A stretch of 44,119 nt of DNA from Phenylobacterium sp. Its GTDB lineage: Bacteria; Pseudomonadota; Alphaproteobacteria; Caulobacterales; Caulobacteraceae. The DNA lies in contig NZ_JAUXSP010000022.1 in the NCBI RefSeq assembly GCF_030679875.1, forward strand, positions 1-44,119, given 5' to 3'. The notes beneath the pieces were generated by a model that worked only from the letters and a program-made list of their open reading frames with translations, was not told the origin of the DNA and did no database searches. The position numbers and the translations under genes are program-made. Every line of letters starts with the position of its first letter. Position 1 is the first letter of the stretch. Positions 1-8,602 of the stretch are shown here, piece after piece.

Positions 1-141
1 TTCGCTCTGCAGGGTGACCTCGACGCCTTGCGGGATGTAGTTGGCCACCAGGGTCGGAATGCCGATGCCCAGGTTCACATAGAAGCCGTCCTGCAGCTCG
101 CGGGCCGCGCGGGCGGCCATCTGGTCTCGGGTCCAGGCCAT
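1..141 (-). CDS. scoB: 3-oxoacid CoA-transferase subunit B, 5' part (copy 1)
   Basis: These are the first 47 codons of the beta subunit of a succinyl-CoA:3-ketoacid (3-oxoacid) CoA-transferase, which moves CoA from succinyl-CoA to acetoacetate or a similar 3-oxoacid. The visible part begins [13 protein letters not shown] and contains the [11 protein letters not shown] stretch typical of the subunit B N terminus; the catalytic glutamate lies beyond the window edge. The ATG shares one base with the TGA of scoA (TGATG), so the subunits are translationally coupled. The DNA is identical, base for base, to the reverse complement of 43979-44119, and the identity stops exactly at the start codon. The gene is cut by the window edge, not shown to be broken. 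Confidence 0.9.
   Translation of the reverse strand, partial: MAWTRDQMAARAARELQDGFYVNLGIGIPTLVANYIPQGVEVTLQSE
1..141. repeat. Left copy of a 141-bp exact inverted repeat
   Basis: Bases 1-141 are the exact reverse complement of 43979-44119. The base just inside (142 compared with the complement of 43978) differs, so the repeat is exactly 141 bp within this window and runs to both ends. It is coding sequence (start of scoB). A length of exactly 141 matches a common assembler k-mer, so the outer ends are probably assembly breakpoints at a repeat longer than 141 bp. Confidence 0.95.
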
Positions 142-875
142 CAGACTTCCTCTCCGGCGCCGGCGCCCTCGACGGCCTTCGGCCGTGTCGTCACCCGCTC
201 GATGCGCTTTTCGAAGGCCGCCCCCTCGAAGATGGCGTCCACATAGATGCCCGGCGTGTGGATATGGTCCTTGTCGAGGTCGCCAGGGGGCACGATACGC
301 TCGACCTCGACCACCGTCTTGGCGCCGGCCGTGGCCATCATCGGGTTGAAGTTGCGAGCGGTCTTGCGGAAGACAAGATTGCCGGCGGTGTCGCCCACAT
401 CGGCCTTGATGATCGAGAGGTCGGCGGTAAGGCCGCGCTCCATCACATAGAGCTCGCCGTCGAACTCGCGGACTTCCTTGCCCTCGGCCACCAGGGTGCC
501 GACGCCGGTCTTGGTGAAGAAGGCGGGAATGCCCGCCCCGCCGGCGCGGATGCGCTCGGCGAGCGTGCCCTGGGGATTGAATTCCAGTTCCAGTTCGCCA
601 GAGAGATAGAGCTGCTCGAACAGCTTGTTCTCCCCCACATAGGAACTGATCATCTTCTTGATCTGCCGGTTCTCCAGCAGGACGCCGAGGCCGAAGCCAT
701 CGATCCCGCAGTTGTTGGAGATCACCGTCAGCTCCTTCACCCCATGGGCGCGGATCGCTGCGATCAGATTCTCAGGAATGCCGCAGAGGCCAAAACCTCC
801 GGCCATGATGGTCATGCCGTCGAACAGCAGCCCGTCCAGGGCTTCGGCGGCGTCTTTGCGAACCTTGTTTGCCAT
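141..875 (-). CDS. scoA: 3-oxoacid CoA-transferase subunit A (copy 1)
   Basis: Alpha subunit of succinyl-CoA:3-ketoacid CoA-transferase, 244 aa, a normal length for the family. It acts in the cytoplasm in ketone-body or 3-oxoacid catabolism. The CoA-transferase family I signature is clear: the N-terminal [20 protein letters not shown] motif, then NNCG and [22 protein letters not shown]. The start at 875 (MANKVRKDA) matches the usual N terminus. It is followed with a one-base overlap by scoB. A second, clearly diverged copy (by eye roughly three quarters identical) lies at 43253-43975. The terminator at 917-946 separates this operon from the upstream lipoprotein gene, so scoAB should have its own promoter in 876-916. 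Confidence 0.95.
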   Translation of the reverse strand: MANKVRKDAAEALDGLLFDGMTIMAGGFGLCGIPENLIAAIRAHGVKELTVISNNCGIDGFGLGVLLENRQIKKMISSYVGENKLFEQLYLSGELELEFNPQGTLAERIRAGGAGIPAFFTKTGVGTLVAEGKEVREFDGELYVMERGLTADLSIIKADVGDTAGNLVFRKTARNFNPMMATAGAKTVVEVERIVPPGDLDKDHIHTPGIYVDAIFEGAAFEKRIERVTTRPKAVEGAGAGEEV

Positions 876-916
876 GGCTCATACTACGCCGCAGCGCAGC
901 AAATGGGAAAGTCCAG

Positions 917-946
917 AAAACCGACGGCCCGCATGGGGCCGCCGGT
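917..946 (-). terminator. Rho-independent terminator of the OmpA lipoprotein gene
   Basis: On the minus strand an 11-bp stem (one G-T pair; arms 946-936 and 930-920, loop 935-931) is followed by four T (920-917). It lies 30 bases past the stop of the OmpA lipoprotein gene. Confidence 0.75.
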
Positions 947-975
947 CTCAGGTCAGGTCCTGATGCGTCGTTCGA

Positions 976-1650
976 TCAGTTGGTCAGGGGACGCAGGATA
1001 ATCTCCACCCGGCGGTTCTGAGCGCGGCCCTCAGGGGTCGCATTGGTCGCGCGGGGCTCGTTGATCCCACGGCCAGCCACAAAGAGGCGGTCGGGCATCA
1101 CCCGGCCACGGCTGACCAGATAGTTGGCCACCGAGCCCGCACGGCGCTCCGACAGGGCCTGATTGTAGGCCGCGGCGCCGGTGGAGTCGGCGTGACCGAT
1201 CACATCCACCAGGGTCTGGGGATAGGCGTTGATGGTGCGGGCGACGTCGTCCAGCACGGTGTAGAACCGCGGCTGAATATCGGACTGGTCAACGGCGAAG
1301 GTCACATCGCCGGGCATGTTGAGGATGATGTTGTCGCCCTGGCGGGTGACGTCCACGCCCGTGCCGGCCAGCTGCTGGCGAAGCTCGGCCTGCTGGCGGT
1401 CCATGTAGTTGCCCGCCGCGCCGCCGGCCAGGGCGCCGACGCCCGCGCCGATGAGGGCGTTCTTTCGGCCCTCAGAGCTCTTGTTGGTGTTGGTGAGATA
1501 GCCCAGGGCGGCGCCGCCGAGGGCCCCGGCCAGAACGCCGGTGCCGGTGTTGTTTCGGACCTGCTGGCCCGTATAGGGATCGGTGGTGGTGCAGGCGGTC
1601 AGGGCGAAGGCGCCGAGGAGCCCCACTGAGGCTGCGGTCAGGTGACGCAT
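976..1650 (-). CDS. OmpA-family outer-membrane lipoprotein with glycine-zipper segment (YiaD-like)
   Basis: 224-aa envelope protein predicted to tether the outer membrane to peptidoglycan. The N-terminal signal ends in a lipobox (FALTAC, Cys about 20). Residues about 36-90 are rich in GALGGAALG and GAGVGALAGGAAG repeats, a glycine-zipper segment. Residues about 115-224 form an OmpA C-terminal peptidoglycan-binding domain, with the NALSERRA-like stretch (NQALSERRAGSVANYL) and the terminal NRRVEI motif. A perfect EcfG-type stress promoter lies upstream (1683-1708) and an intrinsic terminator follows, so it is probably a monocistronic general-stress gene. The exact ligand is inferred from the family. 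Confidence 0.92.
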   Translation of the reverse strand: MRHLTAASVGLLGAFALTACTTTDPYTGQQVRNNTGTGVLAGALGGAALGYLTNTNKSSEGRKNALIGAGVGALAGGAAGNYMDRQQAELRQQLAGTGVDVTRQGDNIILNMPGDVTFAVDQSDIQPRFYTVLDDVARTINAYPQTLVDVIGHADSTGAAAYNQALSERRAGSVANYLVSRGRVMPDRLFVAGRGINEPRATNATPEGRAQNRRVEIILRPLTN

Positions 1651-1682
1651 CTTGTGTCTCCGAGTGTTGTTATGGCTACAGC

Positions 1683-1708
1683 AACGCTAGGCCCTCTTAC
1701 GAAGTTCC
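1683..1708 (-). promoter_or_regulatory. EcfG-type general stress promoter for the OmpA lipoprotein gene
   Basis: Read on the minus strand: GGAAC (1708-1704), 17 bases, CGTT (1686-1683), a perfect match to the alphaproteobacterial EcfG/SigT consensus. The predicted transcript would start near 1676, about 26 bases before the ATG at 1650. Confidence 0.8.
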
Positions 1709-1764
1709 GATATGGCGGTTTTAAGTCCGTCGCGGCGATCTTAATCCACCCCAAAGGCCCAGAA

Positions 1765-2700
1765 GTGACATCTGACACCATCATTCCCGTCTCGTTTGGC
1801 GCCTATGAGGCTGACTTCGAGGCCTTCGCCCAAGCCCTGGGGGACTCTTTTACCCGCTATGGCTTCGCGGTGATCGCCGACCACCCGCTGCAACAGGCCC
1901 GGATCGACGGCGCCCTGTCGGCGACCAAGGCCTTTTTCGCCCTGCCCGAGGCGGCCAAGCGCGCCTATGTGGTCGGCCAGGGCGGCCAGCGCGGCTACAC
2001 GCCCTTTGGGGTGGAGACCGCCAAGGGCGAGGCCCACCATGACCTAAAGGAATTCTGGCACATGGGCCGGGACCTGCCCTCGGGCCATCCCTATGCGTCC
2101 GTGATGCCGCCCAATGTCTGGCCTACGGAGATCCCGGCCTTCGCTGATGAGGTGCGCTGGCTCTACGGCGCGCTGGACGCCATGGGCCGCAAGATGCTGG
2201 AGGCCTTGGCGGTCTATCTGGGACTTGAGCGCCAGTTCTTCGCCCCCACCGTCGATCACGGCAATTCAGTGCTGCGGCTGCTGCACTATCCGCCGACCTC
2301 CGGCGACGGGCCGCACATCCGGGCGGCGGCGCACGAGGACATTAATGTCATCACCCTGCTGCTGGGCGCCGAAGAGGCGGGGCTTGAGGTGCTGCGACGT
2401 GACGGCAGCTGGCTGGCCATCAATCCGCCGGCCGGGTCGCTGGTCTGCAACATCGGCGACATGCTGCAGAGGCTGACCAATCACCGCCTGCCCTCCACCA
2501 CCCATCGGGTGGTCAACCCGTCCCAGGCGCGCAGCGGCGTGGCGCGCTATTCAACGCCCTTCTTCCTGCACTTCAATCCAGACTATGAGATCGCGACCCT
2601 GCCCGGCTGCGTGGATGGCGCCCATCCTGATCGCTACCCCGAGCCGATCACCGCCGATGGCTATCTCCAGCAGCGCCTGCGGGAGATCAAACTGCTCTAG
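1765..2700 (+). CDS. 2-oxoglutarate/Fe(II) dioxygenase of the isopenicillin N synthase family
   Basis: 311-aa cytoplasmic non-haem iron oxygenase. The N-terminal DIOX_N region (PVSFGAYEAD onward) is followed by a double-stranded beta-helix core. Iron ligands are H190, D192 (HED motif) and H247 (TTHRV), and R261 with S263 (RYS) form the usual 2-oxoglutarate carboxylate clamp. I chose the GTG at 1765, preceded by AAAGG at suitable spacing and beginning VTSDTIIPVSF. The longer frame from 1642 would overlap the divergent lipoprotein gene and its stress promoter. The substrate cannot be told; relatives act on diverse small molecules. It stands alone between a divergent gene and the kinase downstream. 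Confidence 0.85.
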   Translation: MTSDTIIPVSFGAYEADFEAFAQALGDSFTRYGFAVIADHPLQQARIDGALSATKAFFALPEAAKRAYVVGQGGQRGYTPFGVETAKGEAHHDLKEFWHMGRDLPSGHPYASVMPPNVWPTEIPAFADEVRWLYGALDAMGRKMLEALAVYLGLERQFFAPTVDHGNSVLRLLHYPPTSGDGPHIRAAAHEDINVITLLLGAEEAGLEVLRRDGSWLAINPPAGSLVCNIGDMLQRLTNHRLPSTTHRVVNPSQARSGVARYSTPFFLHFNPDYEIATLPGCVDGAHPDRYPEPITADGYLQQRLREIKLL

Positions 2701-2745
2701 GTCGATCGACGGTTTTTTGCCGCGGCCACCAAAATTTAACCGCCC

Positions 2746-5256
2746 ATGCGCGACTCTAGCCTGTCATCGGAGGGCAGACGCGTCAGCGCCATGGTCGATT
2801 TTCCCGCCGCCATTGAGGCCAGGGCCCATCAGATGGCGGTCCTCGGCGCTCTGGACCTGTCAGCTCTGAAGGCGCCCTTCGAGCGGATTGGCCGCCTGGC
2901 CCGCGCCCTGCTGGGCGGCGGGCTGGGCGATGTCATCCTGATCGACGGAGACCGGACCTGGCACGCCAGCGCCGATGAGGGCTTCACCCGGCAGATCGCC
3001 GCCCACCGGTCCTTCGCGGGGTTGGCGGCCCAGGCCGAGGGCGGGCTCTGGGTCCCTGACGCCCGGGCCGATCCACGCTTCGCCGACCATCCCTATGTGA
3101 CGGGCGACCCCTTCGTCAGGTTCTTCGCCGGCGCGCCCATCCTGCTCCCGGACGGCTCAGCACTGGGCGCCGTCGTGGTGGCGGGCCCGGAGGTCTGTGA
3201 GTTCGACGAAAGCCTGGGGACCTGTCTGCGGGACCTGGCCGCCATGGCGGCTGGCGAATGTAGCCGGCACCAGGCGGTGAGCGACCTGGCCCAGGCTCAC
3301 CTCCAGGCCCAGGCCGCCCAGACGATGATGGCCGCCTTTGTCGAGACCGCGCCTGTCGCCCTGTGCCTGACAGACGTCGATATGCGGATCATCCAGGCCA
3401 GCCCCCTGTGGCGCGCCGAGCGGGGACTGGATGAGCCTATTGGCCATATTCTTTACGATATAAACCCCCGCACAAAGCGCTGGCGCTCGGCCTATGAGCG
3501 TTGCCTGCAAGGCCATCCGGCGCAGTATGAACGGCTGTCGGTTCAGAACGAGGACGGCGAGGATCGCTGGTTGCGGGTGGAGATCACACCATGGCGCAAC
3601 AGCGATGGCGCCGTGGCCGGCCTGTTGATCATGTCCGTCGACATCACAGATTCCGTGGCCGCGCTGGAAGAGGCTCAACGCTCCGAGGAACGCCTGAAGT
3701 TCGCCCTGGAGATCGGCGACCTGCAGATGTGGGAGATGGACTATCGCCGCGGCATCCTGACCGCGGCCGGGGCCAGGGGCCTCCACAAGGGCGCGACCTT
3801 CAAGGACGTCGAAGTGGGCATCTGGGACGCCGTGCATCACACGGACCGACCCCGGCTGATGGCGGCCTGGGACCGCCACGTTCGGCTCGACGAGCCCTTT
3901 CATGAAACCTACCGGCTTGTGCCGCCTGACGGTGGCCAGGCCCGCTGGACCAGTTCGGCGGCTCGAGCCTTCAAGGACGCCAAGGGCCGGGTCGAGCGCG
4001 TGGTCGGGGTCATGCGTGACATCGACCGCCAGAAGCACGATGAAATTGAGCTGGTGAAGGCCAAGGAGGCCGCTGAGGCCGCCAACCGGGCCAAGAGCGA
4101 GTTCCTGGCCAATATGAGCCACGAGATCCGCACGCCCCTGAATGGGGTCATGGGGGTGGCCGGCGCCCTGTCGCGGACCTCCCTTGCGCCCCGGCAGGCC
4201 GAGATGGTCGGGCTTATCGAGACCTCCGCCCAGACCCTCGAAGCCTTGCTGTCTGACATTCTGGACCTGGCGCGCATTGAGGCCGGTCGGCTTGAGCTTC
4301 GCCCTGAGCCCTTTGATCTCGCGGCCTCCGTGGCCGCCTGCGCGGCCCTCTTTCAGCCCAGCGCCGAGGCCAAGGGCCTGAGCTTCCAGGTGCGGGTCCA
4401 CCCCGAGGCCGAGGGGACCTATCTGGGAGACGCTGCGCGGTTGCGTCAGGTTCTGTCCAACCTGCTGGGCAATGCGGTCAAGTTCACCACCCAGGGCGGG
4501 GTTCGCCTGGAGGTTATGGCCGAGCGGGGCCAATTGGGATCGCGCTTGGTGTTTCAGGTCGCCGACACCGGTATCGGCTTCGACGATGTGACCCGCCAGC
4601 GCCTGTTTGGCCGCTTCGAGCAGGCTGACGGCTCAATCACACGTCGCTTCGGCGGCACGGGCCTTGGCCTGGCCATCTCCCGCTCTCTGGCCGAAGCCAT
4701 GGGCGGCCTGCTGTCGGCCGAATCCCGGAGCGGGGAAGGCTCGGTCTTCACCCTGGCGCTGGAGTTGCCCCGCGGCACGGGCGCGGTGGAGGTCTGGCAT
4801 GACAAATCTGACCTGGCCGAAGGGCCCGCCCCGCTGGATGGGATGCGCGTGCTCCTGGCCGAGGATCACCCGACCAATCGCCGGGTGGTGGAACTGATCC
4901 TTGGGGCGGCCGGCGTCGCCTTGACCTGTGTCGAGGACGGGGCCCAGGCGGTGGAGGCCTGGGAAGCCGGCGCCTATGACCTGGTGCTCATGGACATGCA
5001 GATGCCGGTGATGGACGGCCTGACCGCCATCGGGGAGATCCGCCGGCGCGAGCAGACCGCCGGCCGGGGCCGCACGCCCATCTATACGCTGACGGCCAAC
5101 GCCATGCCTGAGCATGGCCTGGCTTCGGAAAGCGCCGGCGCCGACGGCCACGTCACCAAGCCCGTCACAGCCCAACGCCTGCTTTCGACGGTCGAAGAGG
5201 TCTGGTCGGCGGCCGGCAAGGCAGAGGGCGTCGAGCCACAGACCCGGGCGATCTGA
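2746..5256 (+). CDS. Hybrid sensor histidine kinase (GAF-PAS-PAS-HisKA-HATPase-REC)
   Basis: 836-aa soluble hybrid kinase with no transmembrane segment that I can see. Order of domains: GAF-like (about 30-180), PAS (about 200-310, from FVETAPVALCLTDVD), a second PAS (about 320-430), HisKA with phospho-acceptor H459 in NMSHEIRTPLNG, HATPase with the N box (LLGNAVKFT), DTGIGF and GGTGLGLAISRSL, then a receiver with phospho-acceptor D750 (LVLMDMQMPVMDG) and the TKP lysine. All catalytic elements are intact. The start is uncertain: ATG 2746 has no Shine-Dalgarno sequence, and ATG 2791 (MVDFPAAIEA) is a reasonable alternative. The stop codon sits inside a 7-bp hairpin (5246-5262) without a T tract. 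No cognate regulator lies next to it; the signal is unknown. Confidence 0.9.
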   Translation: MRDSSLSSEGRRVSAMVDFPAAIEARAHQMAVLGALDLSALKAPFERIGRLARALLGGGLGDVILIDGDRTWHASADEGFTRQIAAHRSFAGLAAQAEGGLWVPDARADPRFADHPYVTGDPFVRFFAGAPILLPDGSALGAVVVAGPEVCEFDESLGTCLRDLAAMAAGECSRHQAVSDLAQAHLQAQAAQTMMAAFVETAPVALCLTDVDMRIIQASPLWRAERGLDEPIGHILYDINPRTKRWRSAYERCLQGHPAQYERLSVQNEDGEDRWLRVEITPWRNSDGAVAGLLIMSVDITDSVAALEEAQRSEERLKFALEIGDLQMWEMDYRRGILTAAGARGLHKGATFKDVEVGIWDAVHHTDRPRLMAAWDRHVRLDEPFHETYRLVPPDGGQARWTSSAARAFKDAKGRVERVVGVMRDIDRQKHDEIELVKAKEAAEAANRAKSEFLANMSHEIRTPLNGVMGVAGALSRTSLAPRQAEMVGLIETSAQTLEALLSDILDLARIEAGRLELRPEPFDLAASVAACAALFQPSAEAKGLSFQVRVHPEAEGTYLGDAARLRQVLSNLLGNAVKFTTQGGVRLEVMAERGQLGSRLVFQVADTGIGFDDVTRQRLFGRFEQADGSITRRFGGTGLGLAISRSLAEAMGGLLSAESRSGEGSVFTLALELPRGTGAVEVWHDKSDLAEGPAPLDGMRVLLAEDHPTNRRVVELILGAAGVALTCVEDGAQAVEAWEAGAYDLVLMDMQMPVMDGLTAIGEIRRREQTAGRGRTPIYTLTANAMPEHGLASESAGADGHVTKPVTAQRLLSTVEEVWSAAGKAEGVEPQTRAI

Positions 5257-5307
5257 TCGCCCCTGGCGGTCTGACCGGCCCTTGGCGCGCTTAAGCCGCC
5301 GTCACAC

Positions 5308-6843
5308 TCACTTGGTCAGGCGGAGATTGTCGATCGAACCGGCGATGGCGTCGAAGGCCGCCCCTAGCTGGGCGACATTCTGGACGTCGAAGAACTTGTC
5401 CGGATCGGTGGCGCAGTTGCGCAACAGGTCGCTGGAGCCGGTAGTGACCTCCACCCGCACGGTGTAGAGGACGATTTCCTTGTCCTTGATGTTCTTGCAG
5501 AGCAGGGCGAGCCGCGCGTCCATGGTCTGATTGCGCAGGTTGTTCGAGCCCGACGTGATCCCGAGCAACCCCTGCCAGAGATAGCCCAGGCCGCTATAGG
5601 CCGAGCTGTTGTGGTTGCTGGCGCTGCTGAAGACGTTATCGCCGTCGGTCATCAGGATGATGATCTTGCGATGGTTCTTGGTCCCATAGGCCACCCCGTC
5701 GGCGAGGGGGGCGTGGGGCGACAGGGTGTGCCAGCCCCAGACCAGCCCCATGGGAATGTTGGTGTTTCCCACCGCCCTCATCGCGTCGATGGCGCTCTTG
5801 AGGCCGTTCATGTCCGTGGTGAGCGGCAGGATCGGTTCCAGGTCGCAGCCCTTGTTTGGGCCCTCGGCGCGGGGGGTGGCGTTGGAATACTTGGCCACGT
5901 TGCCCTGGCGGGCCCAGGCGTCGCCACTGGACTTGTCATCCAGGTAGTCGTTCGGATTCGACGCCTGCCACCAGGAGGTTCGATCCGGCTCGTCCGGGGC
6001 GAAATAGGGGACGAAATAACTATCGATATTGGCCGAATAGGGCGCGGTGTCCTGCACGTCGAAGGGCTGACGCCGGCTTTCCACGCACCCGCCCCAGACC
6101 TGATTGTCCTTCATCGACTTCAGCACGGCGAACCGATCGGTATTGGTGGTGCTGAAGATGTCTACCCCGGCGGCGTTGTGACCCCGCGCGCGACTGTCGA
6201 GCCAGTTGGGGATGTTCGGGCCGGTCCGGGTGCTCGTATTGTAATTCTTGACGCTGACATTCTCCGCCACCCGCACCGTGCTAGAGAACGGCACCAGGGA
6301 AATCTGGATCGGATCGGTGGCCGTGCTGCGCTGGCCCGCCGCATGCAGCTTGTCCACCAGGTCCTTGGCGGCGGTCTTCAGGGTTGTCATCTTGGTCCCG
6401 GACATGGAGCCGGTATTGTCCAGCACCAGGGCGACTTCCAGCCGGTCCATGGCGCGCAGCACCTCGGCGCCGGCCTTGACATTGCCATGCTGGAAGAAGC
6501 CCGTGGCCACAGCCATGGGCGTCATCTCGGCGGTCGCCACCACCTTGGGGCCATCAAGCACGAAGCTGGAGGTGATCAGGGCCGAGCCTGGAAAGGCGGT
6601 CAGATTGGCCTTTAGCGCCCGTTGGCCGACCTCATTGATTTCCTTCTGGGTCTGGGCCGAAGAGCGGGCGGCGAACAGGGCGGCCGCGTCGACGGCGTCC
6701 TGCAACTTCTGCTTCTGGTTGGCGCCGATATAGAGGTCGAACACGCCCAGCGTCAGGGGGGCGAGCAGCACCAGGGCCACGGCGAAAATGATCGCCGCCG
6801 CCCCGCTCTCATCGCGGGCGCCAGATTTCAGCCGGGCGATCAT
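5308..6843 (-). CDS. TadG-like pilus-assembly protein with VWA domain
   Basis: 511-aa membrane-anchored protein. Residues about 14-34 (GAAAIIFAVALVLLAPLTLG) form the single N-terminal transmembrane segment of TadE/TadG-type Flp pilus-assembly proteins. It is followed by the DAAALFAAR stretch typical of this family. A von Willebrand A domain starts near residue 136 with the metal-site motif DNTGSM (D142) and continues to ILMTDGDN. No other tad genes are in the window, so this is an orphan. I chose ATG 6843 (MIARLKSGARDESG), which gives the usual short basic N terminus. The frame extends upstream to a TTG at 6891 without a visible ribosome-binding site. Confidence 0.85.
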   Translation of the reverse strand: MIARLKSGARDESGAAAIIFAVALVLLAPLTLGVFDLYIGANQKQKLQDAVDAAALFAARSSAQTQKEINEVGQRALKANLTAFPGSALITSSFVLDGPKVVATAEMTPMAVATGFFQHGNVKAGAEVLRAMDRLEVALVLDNTGSMSGTKMTTLKTAAKDLVDKLHAAGQRSTATDPIQISLVPFSSTVRVAENVSVKNYNTSTRTGPNIPNWLDSRARGHNAAGVDIFSTTNTDRFAVLKSMKDNQVWGGCVESRRQPFDVQDTAPYSANIDSYFVPYFAPDEPDRTSWWQASNPNDYLDDKSSGDAWARQGNVAKYSNATPRAEGPNKGCDLEPILPLTTDMNGLKSAIDAMRAVGNTNIPMGLVWGWHTLSPHAPLADGVAYGTKNHRKIIILMTDGDNVFSSASNHNSSAYSGLGYLWQGLLGITSGSNNLRNQTMDARLALLCKNIKDKEIVLYTVRVEVTTGSSDLLRNCATDPDKFFDVQNVAQLGAAFDAIAGSIDNLRLTK

Positions 6844-7039
6844 GCCCTTGAGGATAGAGGTTCGCACGTCTGCGCCCCGCTTCTGCAACAATGTTCAGGG
6901 GCTGATGATGCGGCCTCAGGGTAAACGAACCCCCCGCACAACAGGGTAAACAGGCCTCAACCCTTGGAGCCGGACCGATCGGGCGCCTCACCGTCGGCTT
7001 GCGCGTTCGAGGAAGGCCCGAAAATGTCAGGAGACCGCC

Positions 7040-8545
7040 ATGGCGCAGCCCCCCGCACCCGAGACCCTGGCCCCTAAGGCCCTGGCCAAGATGGGCGCCG
7101 ATCTGATTGTCGAGCAGGCGCTGGTCGACGGGCGTTGGATCTCCGGAACCGGCAAGCCCATCACCGTGGAGAACCCCGCAGAAGAGACCGTCCTTGGCCA
7201 GGCGCCGCGACTTTCGGGTGCGGAGGTGGACACAGCGATCACCGCGGCCGCCCGGGCCTTCCCGGACTGGGCCGCCCGCAAAGGCCAGGCCCGAGGCGAC
7301 ATCCTGTTCAGATGGGCCGCCCTGGTTGAAGCCCATGAAGAGAGCCTGGCCGCCCTGATTTCGTTGGAGAACGGCAAGCCCTGGAAGGAGGCCCTGGGCG
7401 AGGTGCGTTACGCCAACGCCTTCATCACCTGGTTCGCCGGACTGGCGGGGCGTCTGGACGGACGAACCATCGAAAGCCCGAGCAACGAGCATCTGATCCT
7501 CAGTTTTCGGGAGCCGGTGGGGCCGGTGGCGGCCATCACGCCCTGGAATTTCCCGGCCGCCATGGTCACCCGGAAAGCCGCCGCGGCCTTCTGCGCCGGC
7601 TGCACGGTCGTCTTGAAACCCGCTTCAGCCACCCCCTTCACGGCCCTGGCCCTGGCGAAACTCGCCCTGGAGGCCGGCGTGCCGGACGGGGTCTTTTCGG
7701 TGGTCACGGGCGCCAACAACGAGGTGGGCGCGCGGCTGACCGGCTCGCCGCTGATCCGCAAGCTGTCCTTTACCGGCTCAACAGAGGTCGGGCGGAAACT
7801 GGCGGCCGACTGCGCCCCGACGCTCAAACGGCTGTCGATGGAGCTGGGCGGCGCGGCCCCGCTGATCGTATTCGAGGACGCCGATCTGGACACCGCCGTC
7901 GACGGGGTGATGGCCGGAAAGTTCCGCGCCGCCGGCCAGACCTGCATCTGTCCCAACCGGCTCTATGTGCAGGCCCCCATTCTCGACGCCTTTCTGGAGC
8001 GGCTGACCGCCCGGGTCGCCGCCTTGAAGGTCGGCCATCCGCTGGAGGCCGGTGTCGAGATTGGCCCGCTGATTGACCCCAAGGCTTTGGATAAGGTCGA
8101 GGACCACATCGCGCGCACCCTGGATAGCGGCGGGCAGGTGCTGACCGGCGGCGGGCGACATGACCTGGGCGGGCGGTTCTTCCAGCCCACGGTTCTGGCG
8201 GGCGGGGATGATCGCCTGTTCGCCGCCGAGGAGACCTTTGGTCCCGTGGCGCCCGTCTTCAGCTTCAAGACCGAGGACGAGGCCCTGTCGCGGGCCAACG
8301 CCTCTGACTTCGGTCTGGCGGCCTACCTGTTCACCACCGACCAGGGCCGCGCCCTGCGGGTGGGCCGAGGCCTTGAGGCCGGCATCATCGGCGTCAATAC
8401 GGGCCTTGTCTCCAACGCGGCCAACCCCTTTGGCGGGGTCAAGCAATCCGGCTATGGGCGCGAGGGCTCCGTCTATGGGGTGGACGACTACCTGCAGATC
8501 AAGTCCATGACCCTGGCCCTGGGCCAGGCTGCCCGGGATGATTGA
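7040..8545 (+). CDS. gabD: NAD(P)-dependent succinate-semialdehyde dehydrogenase
   Basis: 501-aa aldehyde dehydrogenase that oxidises succinate semialdehyde to succinate, the last step of GABA degradation. The ALDH core is complete: TPWNFPAAMVTRK cofactor site, the FTGSTEVGRKL loop, general base E268 in MELGGAAP, nucleophile C302 in GQTCICPNR, and the C-terminal FGGVKQSGYGREG motif. The length and the GQTCICPNR version of the cysteine motif fit the SSADH subfamily, though glutarate-semialdehyde dehydrogenase is hard to exclude. A good ribosome-binding site (AGGAG, 7029-7033) precedes the ATG. It stands alone; a class III aminotransferase that could supply semialdehydes lies far away at 40.8 kb. 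Confidence 0.9.
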   Translation: MAQPPAPETLAPKALAKMGADLIVEQALVDGRWISGTGKPITVENPAEETVLGQAPRLSGAEVDTAITAAARAFPDWAARKGQARGDILFRWAALVEAHEESLAALISLENGKPWKEALGEVRYANAFITWFAGLAGRLDGRTIESPSNEHLILSFREPVGPVAAITPWNFPAAMVTRKAAAAFCAGCTVVLKPASATPFTALALAKLALEAGVPDGVFSVVTGANNEVGARLTGSPLIRKLSFTGSTEVGRKLAADCAPTLKRLSMELGGAAPLIVFEDADLDTAVDGVMAGKFRAAGQTCICPNRLYVQAPILDAFLERLTARVAALKVGHPLEAGVEIGPLIDPKALDKVEDHIARTLDSGGQVLTGGGRHDLGGRFFQPTVLAGGDDRLFAAEETFGPVAPVFSFKTEDEALSRANASDFGLAAYLFTTDQGRALRVGRGLEAGIIGVNTGLVSNAANPFGGVKQSGYGREGSVYGVDDYLQIKSMTLALGQAARDD

Positions 8546-8602
8546 CGGCGACGCCAAGCTTGGGCTCCTCTAAACCGGGCCGGAAGGCTGGGGGAAGAGC
8601 TG

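Noticed and set aside
1642..1764. N-terminal extension of the 2-oxoglutarate oxygenase to ATG 1642
   Set aside because: It would overlap the divergent lipoprotein start and its stress promoter; GTG 1765 has a ribosome-binding site and the family's usual N terminus.
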